Both the position numbers and the translations under genes were made by a program. Of a stretch of DNA of 64,000 nt, positions 11,430 through 22,010 are shown piece after piece. The DNA comes from Scilla litardierei (lineage: Eukaryota > Streptophyta > Magnoliopsida > Asparagales > Asparagaceae). Position 1 is the stretch's first letter, and the number at the start of each line of letters is the position of its first letter. The notes beneath the pieces are model-generated. The model was not told the DNA's origin. It saw only the letters and a list, made by a program, of their open reading frames with translations, and did no database searches. The stretch is taken from NCBI GenBank assembly GCA_030789695.1, contig CM061141.1:274195655-274259654 (forward strand). The letters run 5' to 3'.

Positions 11430-12100
11430 TTTTGACCCGATATGACCCGATTTCACCCCTTAATAAATTCTGATCACCGCGCACAGACATACCCTTCCAC
11501 AGATTGCTCAAGGTGAAAAATCAAACGGCGAGGTTTTCAAAGATTGCTCGAGGCGCACAGACCGAATTTCTAATGATTTGATTTTTATTACTGGGATCGA
11601 AAGATACATCACAATATCAACTGCTGCGGTCAAACAAATTGGTGAACCGATAGCAATCGTAGGGGTTTAAACCTAAATTTGTCGAAATCGAGATTTGGTA
11701 AGTATTTACTATTAAGTACATTTTATTTAATATTCTTATTCCAATGTGTAGAAATAGAAGTAGAAATTTTTTGATTTTACGTGCATGCAGATACAGTTGA
11801 GATTGATGGAGATGGTAAAAAATCCGAGGTAATATTGGTTTATCTTTTCGGCAATAATGCAGTAAATTTTTGGTTCCAAGTCTAATTAGTTATATGAATT
11901 ATTTGATACATGTTTATATGGATTATACAAACGAATTTACAACGATGCAACTTTTTAATAGTAGAGACGAGCTCTTTCAATGGATAAAGAGCGTCGGGCG
12001 ACAACAGGGAATCAATTTAATAGACGACTTGTATTGGTTGATGAGATCTTGTAGGTTGGGACTAGGTAATCAATTTAATAGACGACTTGGACTGGCCCAT
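11430..12100 (+). pseudogene. Third MULE copy: 5' leader and start of FAR1 domain
   Basis: 11430-11910 matches the leader at 7730-8263. From 11910 the frame MDYTNEFTTMQLF and DELFQWIKSVG is the N-terminus of the same FAR1-type protein. It breaks off after about 35 residues. The following sequence contains a 22-bp direct repeat beginning AATCAATTTAATAGACG (about 12009 and 12068) flanking unrelated sequence, suggesting a local duplication or repair scar. No transposase or OTU part follows. Confidence 0.7.
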
Positions 12101-12920
12101 GGATGAGGATGAGACTTCAATAGAGTTACTATGTGGCTACATAGAAGACCCCGTCATGCTACAGAGGAGTTCTCGTGAATATACAAAAGACTGCTCGTGA
12201 TTCTACAGCAGATTGATACCAGACAGATGATTTCCCAAGAATGTTTGACCATTGGAAAGCGCGTTGGAAAAATTGATAGCCGCAAACAAAATTGCTTAAT
12301 GCATAGAACCAACAAATATCTGGTCGTTGTGCGCTGTGAGCAAATTTTCAATGGTTAACAAAATTGCTCAAAGCACAAAACAGGAATATATTTGGAAATT
12401 TAGTCTACCTAAGAGACCCCGTGAGTCTACATAGCAGTGCTCATGAATATACAGAGGAGTGATCGTGAATATACAACAGATTGATACTAGCCAGATGTTT
12501 TGCGCAATAATGATTAATGACTGCCTAAGTGGTGCACGTTGAGATAAACTGATATCCACTAACAAAATTGCTCAACGCGCACAACTGGAAAAATTATGCC
12601 CTTTGTGCTCGGTGACAATTCCGTACGGGAGTACAAATTTCATCACCGTGCAAAACAGCAAATGAAGCAAGTCATGCGCATTTAGCAATTTTCTATGCCA
12701 TAACATAATTGCTCAACGTGCACAACAAGCAAAGCCAGGTGTTCGCTTTGAGCATATAAGGTATTTTATGAACAATTGTTAAACGCGCACAAATAGCATA
12801 ATTATGCCTGGTGTGCACGTTGAGCTAAAGTTGCGACGATAACAGATTTTCTCAACGTGCACCACAAGAATAATTTTGCACGTTGTGTGCTTTGAGCATA
12901 TTTGTTAGATGCTATAATTT
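12101..12920. repeat. Second array of palindromic modules
   Basis: Modules with the same arms as 9887-11425 occur at about 12562-12620 and 12772-12830, with weaker ones between. A second unit of about 85 bp occurs twice (about 12140-12225 and 12405-12490), sharing AGACCCCGT, GTGAATATACA and CAGATTGATAC. No coding sequence is recognised. Confidence 0.6.
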
Positions 12921-13400
12921 TTGTTCCAACAGTCAATCATTCACATTCCAATTTTCATCATACTTACTATGATTCCGAAACATACCTACATGCAAACTTT
13001 TAGATTAAGTCTGATACTTATTCAATCTGAAGACATTTTATATTAAATCTGATACATATTCAATCTGATTCGGAAACTACATGCAAACTTTTAGATTAAA
13101 TCTGATACATATTCAAACGGATGACATTTTCAAAATGACCCAGCCATTCAAATATATTGAAGTACATACCGATACAGATCCAAACTAATACATTTGCCTA
13201 TGCTCTTACAAACAGATACATGTGATTGTCATCGTAGATGTTCAAACTGTTGACATTATCAACCTGATGACATTTTCAAAAGGACCCACACATTCAAATA
13301 TATTGATGTGCATACTGATACAGATCCAAACTAATACATTTGCCTTCACACTTACAAACTGATATATATGATTGTCTTCGTAGATGTTTGCAATGAAGTG
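12921..13400. repeat. AT-rich tandem duplication, about 137 bp unit
   Basis: A segment with GATGACATTTTCAAAA, ATTCAAATATATTGA and GATACAGATCCAAACTAATA occurs at about 13129-13200 and again at about 13265-13340. Related sequence reappears at 15525-15700. No coding sequence is recognised. Confidence 0.6.
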
Positions 13401-14405
13401 GCGCTTGATCTGCGTGCTTTCTCCTTCAACTTCTGCGAGTTCATCAGTCGACCATCTTTGTTGCGTTTATTAATGTCGTTGCCGATTTTCTGCCATCATA
13501 GGCTGGATATGAGTGTCGTGTCGTTGTAACCTGCAGTCAAGTATGTAGCTGGGTTAAACACAACGGCTGGTACACCGATTCCCCTGTGGCGATGTACCAC
13601 ATGGGCGATGCGCTCAGCAGCTACTTGCAGTTATTAACGTCGTTGCCAATTTTCTGCCCTGATCTGTTGAAGATGATAGTCGTCGTAGATGTTTGCACTG
13701 AAGTGGCACTTTGTCCTTTGTAGCAGACGCCATGAAATGGAAAGTCGACAGATCCATTCCGCTTATTATCGTTGTTGCAAGCGTTGTTGTAACCTGCAAT
13801 CAAGTATGAAGCCGGTTCAAAGACACCGAGTGGATCTCCGGTTTCCCTGAGGCGATGTAAAACAACACAGGGTTGCATAACAAGTTGTGTTTGTGCGTGT
13901 AAGAGATCGGAAAGGACAGGAGGGAGTGTTTGTGCATCAAAGATGAGGTATAATGAAAAGATGAAGGGTTTGATTGAGGAGATGGTGTGTAGAGAGGAGA
14001 TGGAGATGGAGTGTAAAGTCGAGGAGTGGAAGGTGAAATGCTCACATCTGGAAGCCCTTCCTCTGGCAAGCTTGATTAGAAATAGACGATAGCCCTTCGT
14101 TACGTTTATTAACGTCATTGCGTAAGTTTCCAACATCAACCATTTGTCTTTATGTGAAAAGACTACTGGATGAATGCTATCGTCCATTTCTATATCAAGC
14201 ATGCACGAATAGCAGAAGAACTTATTGTTTCCATACGAAGTTTGTGTGGGCAAATAAAGAAGAAGAAGAGAAGAAAGTAGAGTAAGTTGTGAGAAGATGA
14301 GGGCTCGTTGTCAGCCATGTATAGCGAAATTGGACCAATCAAAATGAAGAATATAATAAGTCAGTGATCCTACTGTAATGCAATGAGTCTCGGGAATCAA
14401 CATTT
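13401..14405 (-). pseudogene. Duplicated fragments of an unrecognised gene (block I)
   Basis: On the minus strand two adjacent fragments encode related peptides: one at about 13560-13380 contains VVFNPATYLTAGYN, the other at about 13860-13620 contains LGVFEPASYLIAGYN. Both are followed by a WQKIGND or GQKIGND motif and a Ser/Thr-rich tail. An open frame of 210 codons spans 13621-14253 but includes low-complexity Ser-rich sequence. I do not recognise the protein. The position inside MULE-type repeats suggests a captured host-gene fragment, as in Pack-MULEs, but that is inference. Confidence 0.4.
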
Positions 14406-14596
14406 ATTTACTCAACGCACAAACCGCGTAACCACAACGCGAAAAACGCGTAATCCCAAGTATTTTAGCCTATGGTGAGAAATAAGTTAATTACTCTCCG
14501 TGCAAAACAAGGAAACTGAATGGTTTTTCGCCTTGATCAACATTGATGCCAATAGGAAAATTACACCCAGAAATAATACTCTCCACTAAGATTTTT
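14406..14596. other. AT-rich flank between block I and satellite
   Basis: No gene is seen. The stretch contains ACTCAACGCACAAACCGCG and other scraps of the palindromic-module arms, so it belongs to the same repeat landscape. Confidence 0.45.
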
Positions 14597-15520
14597 TAAT
14601 ACATTTTATTCGACGCACACAACGTGCTAAATAATAGCGCGTTGTGCGCGATGAGAAAATTTTTCTCGAATCAAAGTTTTTATTCGACGCGCACAACGAT
14701 CTAAATCTGGAGAAATTTTACATTTGGTGTATAATCTTAATCCACGTGGAGTAAAATTTAATCCACGTGGATTATAATTTTACATGCTGTTGTGCGCATG
14801 GTGTAATTTAACCACTGCAACTGTTTTTACACGACGCACACAATGGGGTATAATTTTACCCCTTATGCGCGCGAATGAATATTACTTCAAACCAAGTCTA
14901 TTAACCCACATGCACAACGGGATGTGCGCTCTGAGTAATAATACCCCCAACTCACCTTTTTAATACCGTGCACAACGCGCTATTGTTTAATACGTTGTAC
15001 GCGGTGAGTAAATATTTCTCCTCGCCGAGTTTTTATTCGACGTGCAACACGATCTAAATATGGAGAAATTTTACATCTTGCGTATAATTTTAATCCGCGT
15101 GGAGTAAAATTTAATCCACGTGGATTAAATTTTTACATGACGTTGTGCGCGTGGTGTAATTTAACCACTGCAACTGTTTTTACACGACACGCACAACGAG
15201 GTATAATTTTACCCATTGTGCACATGGATGAATATTTCTTCTTACCACTGTATTTTAACCCATGCACGCGCGGATTAATATTGCTTCTTACCAATGTATT
15301 TTAACCCACGCGTACAACAGGGTGTTCGCTCTGCGTAATAATACTTCCCACTCACCTTTTTTAATACCGCGCACAACCTGCTATTATTTAGCACGTTGTG
15401 CGGGGGGAGTAAATTTTTCTCGTAGCCTAGTTTTTATTCGACGCACACTACATTCTAAATCTGGAGAAATTTTACATTTGTCGTATAATCGTAATCCACG
15501 TGGCGTAAAATTTAATTGCC
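14597..15520. repeat. Tandem satellite of about 385 bp with G-box palindromes
   Basis: About 2.4 tandem units start near 14597, 14961 and 15361, each beginning TTTTAATAC and then a GCACAAC ... GTTGTGCG inverted pair, TTTTTATTCGACG, GGAGAAATTTTACAT and ACTGCAACTGTTTTTACACG. Each full unit contains AATCCACGTGGATT, a perfect palindrome around the G-box core CACGTG. No coding sequence. Confidence 0.7.
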
Positions 15521-15524
15521 TAGA

Positions 15525-15976
15525 TTCAAACTTTTACATTCAATCTGATACATATCCATTCTGATGAAATAAACTATTCAAATATATTCATGTAGAAACT
15601 GATGCAGATCCATACTGATACAAAATTTAACTCATACTCATACAAACACCACATTCATGCTATACCATTCAAACTGATACATTTGCCTTCTATATTTATA
15701 CATTCAAATTGCAGCATATACCACATGCATACGGACACAAATTCATCTTGTTTTTGCTATGATCATCGTTTCCACTGAGGCGATGTACCAGACGGGCGAT
15801 GAGCTCAGCAGATCCATTGCGTTTATTGTCGTCGTTGCAGATTTGTTCCATAATCTGCGAAATATGATTGTCGTCGTAGACTATGGCTACCTTCTCTCTG
15901 ATGTTGTCATCTCCCAAGCTTGCTCATTTCTATTGTCTGTGAAGAGAAGAATGGCCCCCCAGGCATGAGCCATGTG
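15525..15976. repeat. Block II: second copy of the 13 kb repeat set
   Basis: This repeats elements of 12921-13860 in the same order: TTCAATCTGATACATAT, CAGATCCATACTGATAC, then GGCGATGTACCA, GGGCGATG and GCTCAGCAG, and GCGTTTATTGTCGTCGTTGC. On the minus strand 15917-15696 encodes NDDNKRNGS, also present in block I. It is a diverged segmental copy. Confidence 0.5.
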
Positions 15977-16538
15977 TGCCCTATGTTAGGGGCCGGGCAT
16001 GGCGAGGTCTCTGAAGCTGCTTATGAAATCGAAAGAGTGAAAGCTGATGCTGTCGTCTCCCAAAATGCTCCTCTCCATGGTCTACGAAGAGAAGAATGGC
16101 CCCCTGGCCTTTGGGCCCCGGATGGATGCCCTGGATCCCATTGGTTGGCCGGGCATGGCTACCGTCCCTCTGAGGCATAAACACTCCCTCCTGTACTTTT
16201 CGATGTCTTGGCTCGTGACTTGGGGAAATCTGTAGGAGGAAAGGGACAGGTATGATCTGCTTCTTCCACAGTCAGATTTACCCAATTTGGCTGCCAGCCA
16301 AGAGATCGAAAAGTACATGAGGAAGCGTTTGTGCCTCAGAGGGACGGTAGCCATGCCCGGCCAACCAATGGGACCCAGCGTAGCCATCCAGGGCCCAAAG
16401 GCCAGGGGGGCATTCTTCTCTTCGCAGACCACGGAGAGGAGCATTTTGGGAGACGACAGCATCAGCTTTCACTCCTCCGATTTCATACGCATCTTCAGAC
16501 ATAGAAGCCAAACCCGGACCCTTCCTAGGCACCCAGGG
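15977..16538. repeat. Inverted duplication with about 260-bp arms
   Basis: The left arm (about 15977-16233) and right arm (about 16269-16538) are reverse complements with scattered mismatches, separated by about 35 bp. Shared landmarks include GTGAAAGCTGATGCTGTCG, CCCAAAATGCTCCTCTCC and GGTTGGCCGGGCATGGCTAC. Either transcript would fold into a long hairpin. The arms are GC-rich relative to the surroundings and keep open frames on both strands (16047-16235 on +, 16082-16462 on -), so they look like a gene fragment; I do not recognise the protein. A further partial direct copy lies at about 15926-15970. Confidence 0.8.
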
Positions 16539-16636
16539 CATTCACGGTCCATTTATAGCGAAATTGACCATTCAAATTGATGAGTATAAGTCCTTTATCC
16601 TACAGTAATACCAGGGATCTCGGGAATGAACATCTT
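16539..16636. repeat. Terminal motif shared with block I
   Basis: TATAGCGAAATTGACCATTC through TCTCGGGAATGAACAT matches 14316-14405 (TATAGCGAAATTGGACCA through TCTCGGGAATCAACAT). The homology ends in both places at AACAT, marking the limit of the duplicated unit. Confidence 0.55.
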
Positions 16637-16808
16637 GTTTCCTGTTGGAGCCAATTTTGTCACAATTAGGTTGATTAGATTACGTTAAAAAAACAGAGAG
16701 TGATTTTTCCCCACCACCTGATATTATTATTTTCTTTATCTCTCTTTATACCACTGACGTCTTTTCCAGGTTGTCTACTTTGCTTGATCAGGTACAGTTG
16801 TTGCAGCG

Positions 16809-17950
16809 ATGGTGCTTCCAAAGAAGATGCGATCGGGTTCTATACAATCCTACATATATCTCGCTACATTCTGTCAAGCTGATGGAGAATCATTCAGGAA
16901 AGGCTTGTCCAGGTTTGAAAGAATGTTAGGAATGTTCCAGACGGAGTCAGACCATGAGTGGGATGGTTCCATGCTATTTAATATCTTCGCTAGAAGGCTA
17001 AAGGGACCCTTACGTGAGTTTATGAAGAGGATGCAAGTGGGAAAGTTCAGTGATCTATAGTTGGCAGCAACCTTGAAGCAATTGATAGATGATGCTCGAT
17101 CTACCGGTTCGCTAACCGTTATGGTAGGTAAACCATCCGTCCAAGTATTCATTGATTTCGTTATGGCTAATGTCTCTGGTGCAGGTACTATCATAGATGG
17201 AGTGTATGCTTCACATGAAGGTGATCATATCCACCTTTACACCATCAACACTCCACAAATAGAGACATTTGAGCTACCGAAGGAGGACACATATATGGAC
17301 ATATTGAGAAACATTGTCGACGTAGTTCGAGAAACCAGTCCATTGACAATAACGGCAGGTGATCCTTTTAAGCTCGGATTTCAAAACTTTATTACTCATT
17401 GTATCTATTCATATGCACAATTAATAATGGAGTCTATGCTCTAGTTGAGGGGCACAAGACCCATTTTTACACCACTGTCGAGATACATGAGCCCATAGAG
17501 CCACCTTGTGCCGTCGTCGGCTCCCTTTGCCACCCACATGAGTCAGAGCAGCCTATACCATCAGAGGATATTATTGAGGAGGTCATGCCTACAGTAGCAG
17601 AGCAGACCATCGAGGAGAACGTGACTTTGGACGATGACATCTGCACACAAATGGAGCCCGAATTGTGCCCACTCCTTTCGAGCTACCGCAGCCATCCCCA
17701 CCTTCTACAAAGGTTGAGCATCCCTCAGAGGGCCACCCTTCCACTGACGTCGAGGATTATCCTATGGAGCTTATGTCTCCCATTCAGGGAGATCTCTTTA
17801 CCCCTTCGTTTCTTACGTTTGATTCCCCTCCCGTGTATGATGTTTACTATGATTTATATTCTGATAACTCATTTTGCCTTTTGCAGGATTCACATACATA
17901 CGATCAAGAGGTATGATTGGACGTATACGAGGAGGAGAGCGAGGAGTTAG
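16809..17950 (+). pseudogene. Gag-like protein with an internally repeated domain
   Basis: The frame encodes a short gag-like helical region (ESFRKGLSRFERMLGMF, SMLFNIFARRL), stopped by TAG at 17058-17060. It continues in frame with LAATLKQLIDDARSTGS. Then a module of about 60-70 residues occurs twice: SLTVMVGKPSVQVFIDFV followed by IIDGVYASHEGDHIHLYT, and PLTITAGDPFKLGFQNFI followed by INNGVYALVEGHKTHFYT. The second copy is split by a frameshift near 17420. Beyond 17560 the frame decays. I do not recognise the repeated module; the gag assignment is by position and style only. Confidence 0.5.
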
Positions 17951-18135
17951 CACCCATGGATGCTATTGAATCTGATCAGGAGGTGCGATGGGATAAGTCT
18001 GACGATGATGAGAAGTTGCCTGATGAGACCCACGCCTATATACTAAAGCTACCCGAACACCCTGAGGCGAACAACGAGGAGTTGATCGATGTGGTACACG
18101 AGAGTAGAGATTTATTTCCAGGGAAGTGTTGTTAA
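17917..18135 (+). pseudogene. Acidic open reading frame fragment
   Basis: A 72-codon stretch rich in Asp and Glu (DVYEEESEELAPMD, SDDDEKLPDETHA, HPEANNEELIDVV) follows the gag-like relic with a frame change. It has no domain that I recognise. It may be the C-terminus of the same ancestral protein. Confidence 0.35.
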
Positions 18136-18888
18136 CCATCATTAATTTTAAATATTTCTTTTGATGACCTTCTTTGGAATACATTTATTTTGGGAAAGAA
18201 TTATCCACATCAGATTGATGCGGCTTATCTCTTGCAGGGAACATGTGGAGTCCTTGTAGAGATGCTGGGAGCTGCATTACTAGAATCTGATGGAGGCCGT
18301 GGACACATGCACCTGGCGGAACCACGGAAGGAGCAGTTGGAGTAGTTGCCTGCACCGGTAAAGATACTGGATCCGCCTTTTGCTATAGGTGAAATCAATC
18401 TAGTAGTGTAGTAATAACGTAAAATTTTATGCTTTCAATGAACACGAATCCTTTTGACAGTGAGAGGACCGTATAGATTTGCTTGATTTGTTAGTTCAGA
18501 ATAAATATCACCTCATATGACGGCAACAAAAATCTTTTACACCCCAAACCAATTATATATATTAATTTCTACCACCTCCTCATTTCGATTTGTGCCAACT
18601 TTTTGCTCACCACACATCGAGCACTTCTTTCATGATAAACTTACTTTCCTATTCATTTGACTTGATCACGCTTTGCAAAGTCGTGATTTTATTGATCGAG
18701 TCATTTCAATAGGATTGTTTATTATAAGCTTAGGGTAAGGAGATCTCATGCATCATTGCATGTGTATGTAGTTGCATTAGGATTCCATGTCATTCATATC
18801 ATCATTTTTTTCATTCACCCCCTCATATTTATCATTGTTCCTCATAAATACCTTTTATGATCACATTGAGGACAATGTGAAGTTTAAG

Positions 18889-18908
18889 CTTAGGGGGGAG
18901 TGCATTTC
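18889..18908 (+). other. Internal polypurine-tract-like box (element D)
   Basis: AGCTTAGGGGGGAGTGCATT follows GAGGACAATGTGAAGTTTA. It closely resembles boxes at 34916 (B), about 41772 (C) and 50891 (A, minus strand), all well upstream of the true PPT. Confidence 0.6.
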
Positions 18909-19811
18909 CATGTCATTTAGATGCATTAGTTGCATTTTTACTTTATTTTAGGATTTTAAGAATTTTTCAAAATTTTCATCATCTTTTCAATTTCCCTCTT
19001 ATCTTTCTTTTATGTGTGTTCATGCATCATGTCGTGCGCTTGATTTCCTTTTCTTTCCTTTCTTTTATTTTTTATTTTTTCCCTTCTTTTGCTAGATATG
19101 TTCCTTATGATGATATCTCTTAATGCTTTAGCAACCATCACGATGCAAACTACTCCTTGCCAAGATACTTAGAGCATCTCACAGTCCTGATATCCATGTG
19201 CTTGCTTATATATTCTTTTGATGATTCCTCTATATGAATGCATGATATTAATTGAAGCTGAATGTATGGATTGGTGTTTAGTATACTTTTGTTGGAAATG
19301 CACCAAGATTCACACATCATTAGTATATCTGAAGCATCAGTTTTATTGTCTTATTCACCTTCTGCTGCATGCCTTATATGATTGTAAACTTTACTGCTTG
19401 ACTTCACTGTTCGTTGAAATGATTAAGAATATCTGTGCTTACATATGAGTTTTAGTTGAAGTATTATTTTATTGAACCGTTCGTGCACATCTTAGAGTGA
19501 ATCGAGTGTTACATTATTTCTTTCTCCACAAATATCTTTTATTCTCTACATGGCACTTAAGTTCACCTCCTAAAGCTACTTATATCGTATTTATTTCCCA
19601 AAAATCCCTACAAAAGAAAAGGTTAGCTTCAAAAAAATCCATTAAAGCCAAAAAGGAGCCAAAACCCAAAACTACAAATCAAATAGCTCCTACAAAAATC
19701 CAAAAAGGAAAATGAGAAAAAAAAGAGAGGTAAAAAAGAAAAGGAAAAATAGTTCTCTATCTCATTATTGGAGCCAGAAAATACTTGGGAAAACCAAGGA
19801 AAAAATTGCAC

Positions 19812-19875
19812 TTCCACCAATAGCTTAGTGATTAAGATAGAGTACCGTCATTAGTCCCTCCTCGTGTTCGATACC
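19812..19875 (+). repeat. Left fragment of Athila B 5' LTR
   Basis: From CTTCCACCAATAGCTTAGTG to GTGTTCGATACC this matches the 3' LTR of B at 38104-38170. The match resumes at 29251 on the far side of element F. The last five bases ATACC (19871-19875) are the left target duplication of F. The upstream LTR portion is missing. Confidence 0.8.
19871..19875 (+). other. Target site duplication of element F (left)
   Basis: ATACC directly precedes LTR-1 of F and is repeated at 29251-29255 directly after LTR-3, both embedded in Athila-B LTR sequence. Confidence 0.9.
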
Positions 19876-22010
19876 TGCCTCGTCTCAAATGATGTGAGCA
19901 CTACTCCCAAGCGCAGGAGATCGAACAAGTAATATCCTGGTGAGTCCAGGTAATGAATCCACGGGACATCTGACCTGCAAAACCACGAACTTCAGTTTGT
20001 AAAGAGTAATAATATGGTTATAACCAACCACCTAAAGATATGGAATCGATAGTTTAGAAGAATAAAAGAAAATCCTACGATATTTACGGTGACTTCGGTA
20101 TGGGGTATCGATATGGAGAGTATGTGTTGGAAATGATTTCGTTAGGGTGTGTGCAATCAATGATTAATAATATCTTTTCTATAACTCAATGTTTCGTCCA
20201 GTTAGGGCACGAGAACGTCGGAAAATATAACGATCAAGCGCATAAACATGTGCCAAAGAATTAATCACGTATAACGTCGATTTCATAAGGAAAATAAACA
20301 CAATCACATTACGAATAAGTCCACAAAGATCAGATTCGACTCAAGCATGTACACGTCTTCGTATAACATACCCAAACAAGATATATGTAGAAATTGACAA
20401 AATACGTGATTATACAATGCAAATAGGGCGAAAAGATATAGAAATCAATAATTACGACACCCTAACTACGTCAACACCAACACATATGAGATGGATGTGC
20501 TACGGTTGTGACTTCATTAGGAGTTTATAATCGCTGAAATATCATGTCTTTTATATCACACAACGCTTCACCCGGTCAAGGCGTGAAGACGTCGGAAGAT
20601 GAATCGATAAAAACTAGTTAAAATAGCCTTATACGCATTACTAGGAACGTTGATTTCATTAAACGATAAGCACGATGATATGTCCTGATTAGAGAACATG
20701 AATTAGCTAGCCTTGTCAGGGCCTAGCCATGGGGAACATCAAAGATATCGACAATGAAGAATACCCAACAAATACGATGTAGAAATCAACGTTACGAGCA
20801 ATTTTAACATGATAATAGGGCTAAAGACATGGAATTTCACGATTACATACTCCTAATTACATCACAACCATAGCACAAGGAGATTAGCCATGCATGGTGC
20901 AAGAAAAATCAGATTTCATAGATGAATACATCGTTCAAACACCGAAATACAATGAAAAAGCACCAAATACAGGGTATAAGTTCAAGAATTTGTCACTAAA
21001 TCTCCAAGATAGAACGCAAAACTCCCTGGAAATAAGAAGAATAGCCTCTGGAATTTATCAAAATTTTTCCCTGGAGAAATACGCACAGTAGCCTCCTCAA
21101 AAACCCCAAAATACGCCAGCATACCCCCAGAAACCCTAGAATACGCTTAAATAATAGCATTGCGGGTTTGGGGAGCTTATCAGGTCCAAACCTGCACCCG
21201 TATCATGTTAAACCCATACCCACGGTCGCTGATTAATTTGGACCGCTCGATCGATGCGGGATGCGCCCAAAAGCAGCCACGTGGCCTTTAGAATTCGTGC
21301 GCGCCCGCTCCGCTACTGACTTCGAGTTCGGATCAGAGATGAGCCTAGCCGTTCGATCAGAATCATGCGGTATCCAAGGTGCCACGTTTCCAGCTATTTC
21401 TCGTGCGCTCCGCTTCACTGCTCTCAATCACCCGGCCGTTGGATCGAGATCCAACGGCCACGTTGCTTGATTTTGTATCGCAGCAGCGGGGAGATATCTA
21501 GCCGTTGGATTGGTGATCAACCGATGTGGAAGAGCCATGTCGTCGCTTGAATCACTGCCTCAGAGCTCTCGCACGGGAACGGAGACCGCCGTTGGATCGA
21601 AATCCAACGGATGACATGATGCCATGCCGCACGTGTCTTCCGCCCGTCAGATCTGAGCAGGATCCGACGAGATTCTGGCACGTGTCCACCAAGATTCATG
21701 CGGCCGTATTTCCAAGCGTATTTTGAGAATATTTCCTCATTTAATTGGTATTCTACATTCAAAAATTCACAGTAATTAGCCCAGATCTCAGAAAAATACA
21801 AATAAATAGTCGTTGGAATCGTGAGATCGAGACCAAGCTATGAAAAAAATAAAAAGTGTAGAAAAACTATGTGTATTGCTTCTTTGTGCTTAAATCAAGT
21901 GATTTCTCTAATAAATGAGGATATGGACGTATTAGAGGCCAATTAAGCATCATTTAAGCACAAAATAAGGCTAAATATGGGGTTAAATATGCAATATTCA
22001 ACCCAAATCA
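19876..22010 (-). repeat. LTR-1 of element F (3' LTR)
   Basis: 2135 bp, from TGCCTCGTCTC (plus strand) to CCCAAATCA, giving TG...CA ends on the minus strand. It is followed at 22011 by the purine tract. A TATA-like TATTTAAG lies at 21146-21153 (minus). The U3 side (about 21242-21690) holds repeated CCGTTGGATC palindromic units. The transcribed part contains hairpins at 20192-20215 and 20566-20588. Confidence 0.85.
21242..21690. repeat. CCGTTGGATC palindrome array in U3 of LTR-1 (F)
   Basis: Contains GGCCGTTGGATC facing GATCCAACGGCC (about 21431-21460), GCCGTTGGATC facing ATCCAACGG (about 21588-21612) and diverged units near 21347 and 21497. The same array recurs in LTR-2 (about 24340-24790) and LTR-3 (about 28480-28930). 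It lies directly upstream, in element orientation, of the TATA-like box. Confidence 0.75.

Larger units (their letters stand above)
16637..19811 (+). mobile_element. Eroded Athila-like internal region (element D)
   Basis: Contains a gag-like relic (16809-17950), an acidic open stretch (17917-18135), and then long non-coding sequence holding GAGGACAATGTGAAGTTTA and the purine box AGCTTAGGGGGGAGTGCATT (18889-18908). The equivalent box and following non-coding sequence occur in Athila B near 34880-35600. No LTR of its own is visible: sequence resembling the internal 3' region runs directly into the last 60 bp of an Athila-B-type LTR at 19812, implying a deletion that removed the LTR start. Confidence 0.6.

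Noticed and set aside
13000..13110. Possible miniature inverted-repeat element with TTTAGATTAARTCTGATAC repeats.
   Set aside because: Copies are direct, not inverted, and no terminal inverted repeat or target duplication could be seen.
19822..19876. SINE-like sequence: TAGCTTAGTGATTAAG resembles an RNA polymerase III A box and GTTCGATACC a B box (also at 38108-38172).
   Set aside because: The same segment is part of the Athila LTR 3' end in B, and a diverged form (GTGTTCGATACCCGCTCGCCG) is in the LTR of A. It is native LTR sequence without SINE ends or its own target duplication.
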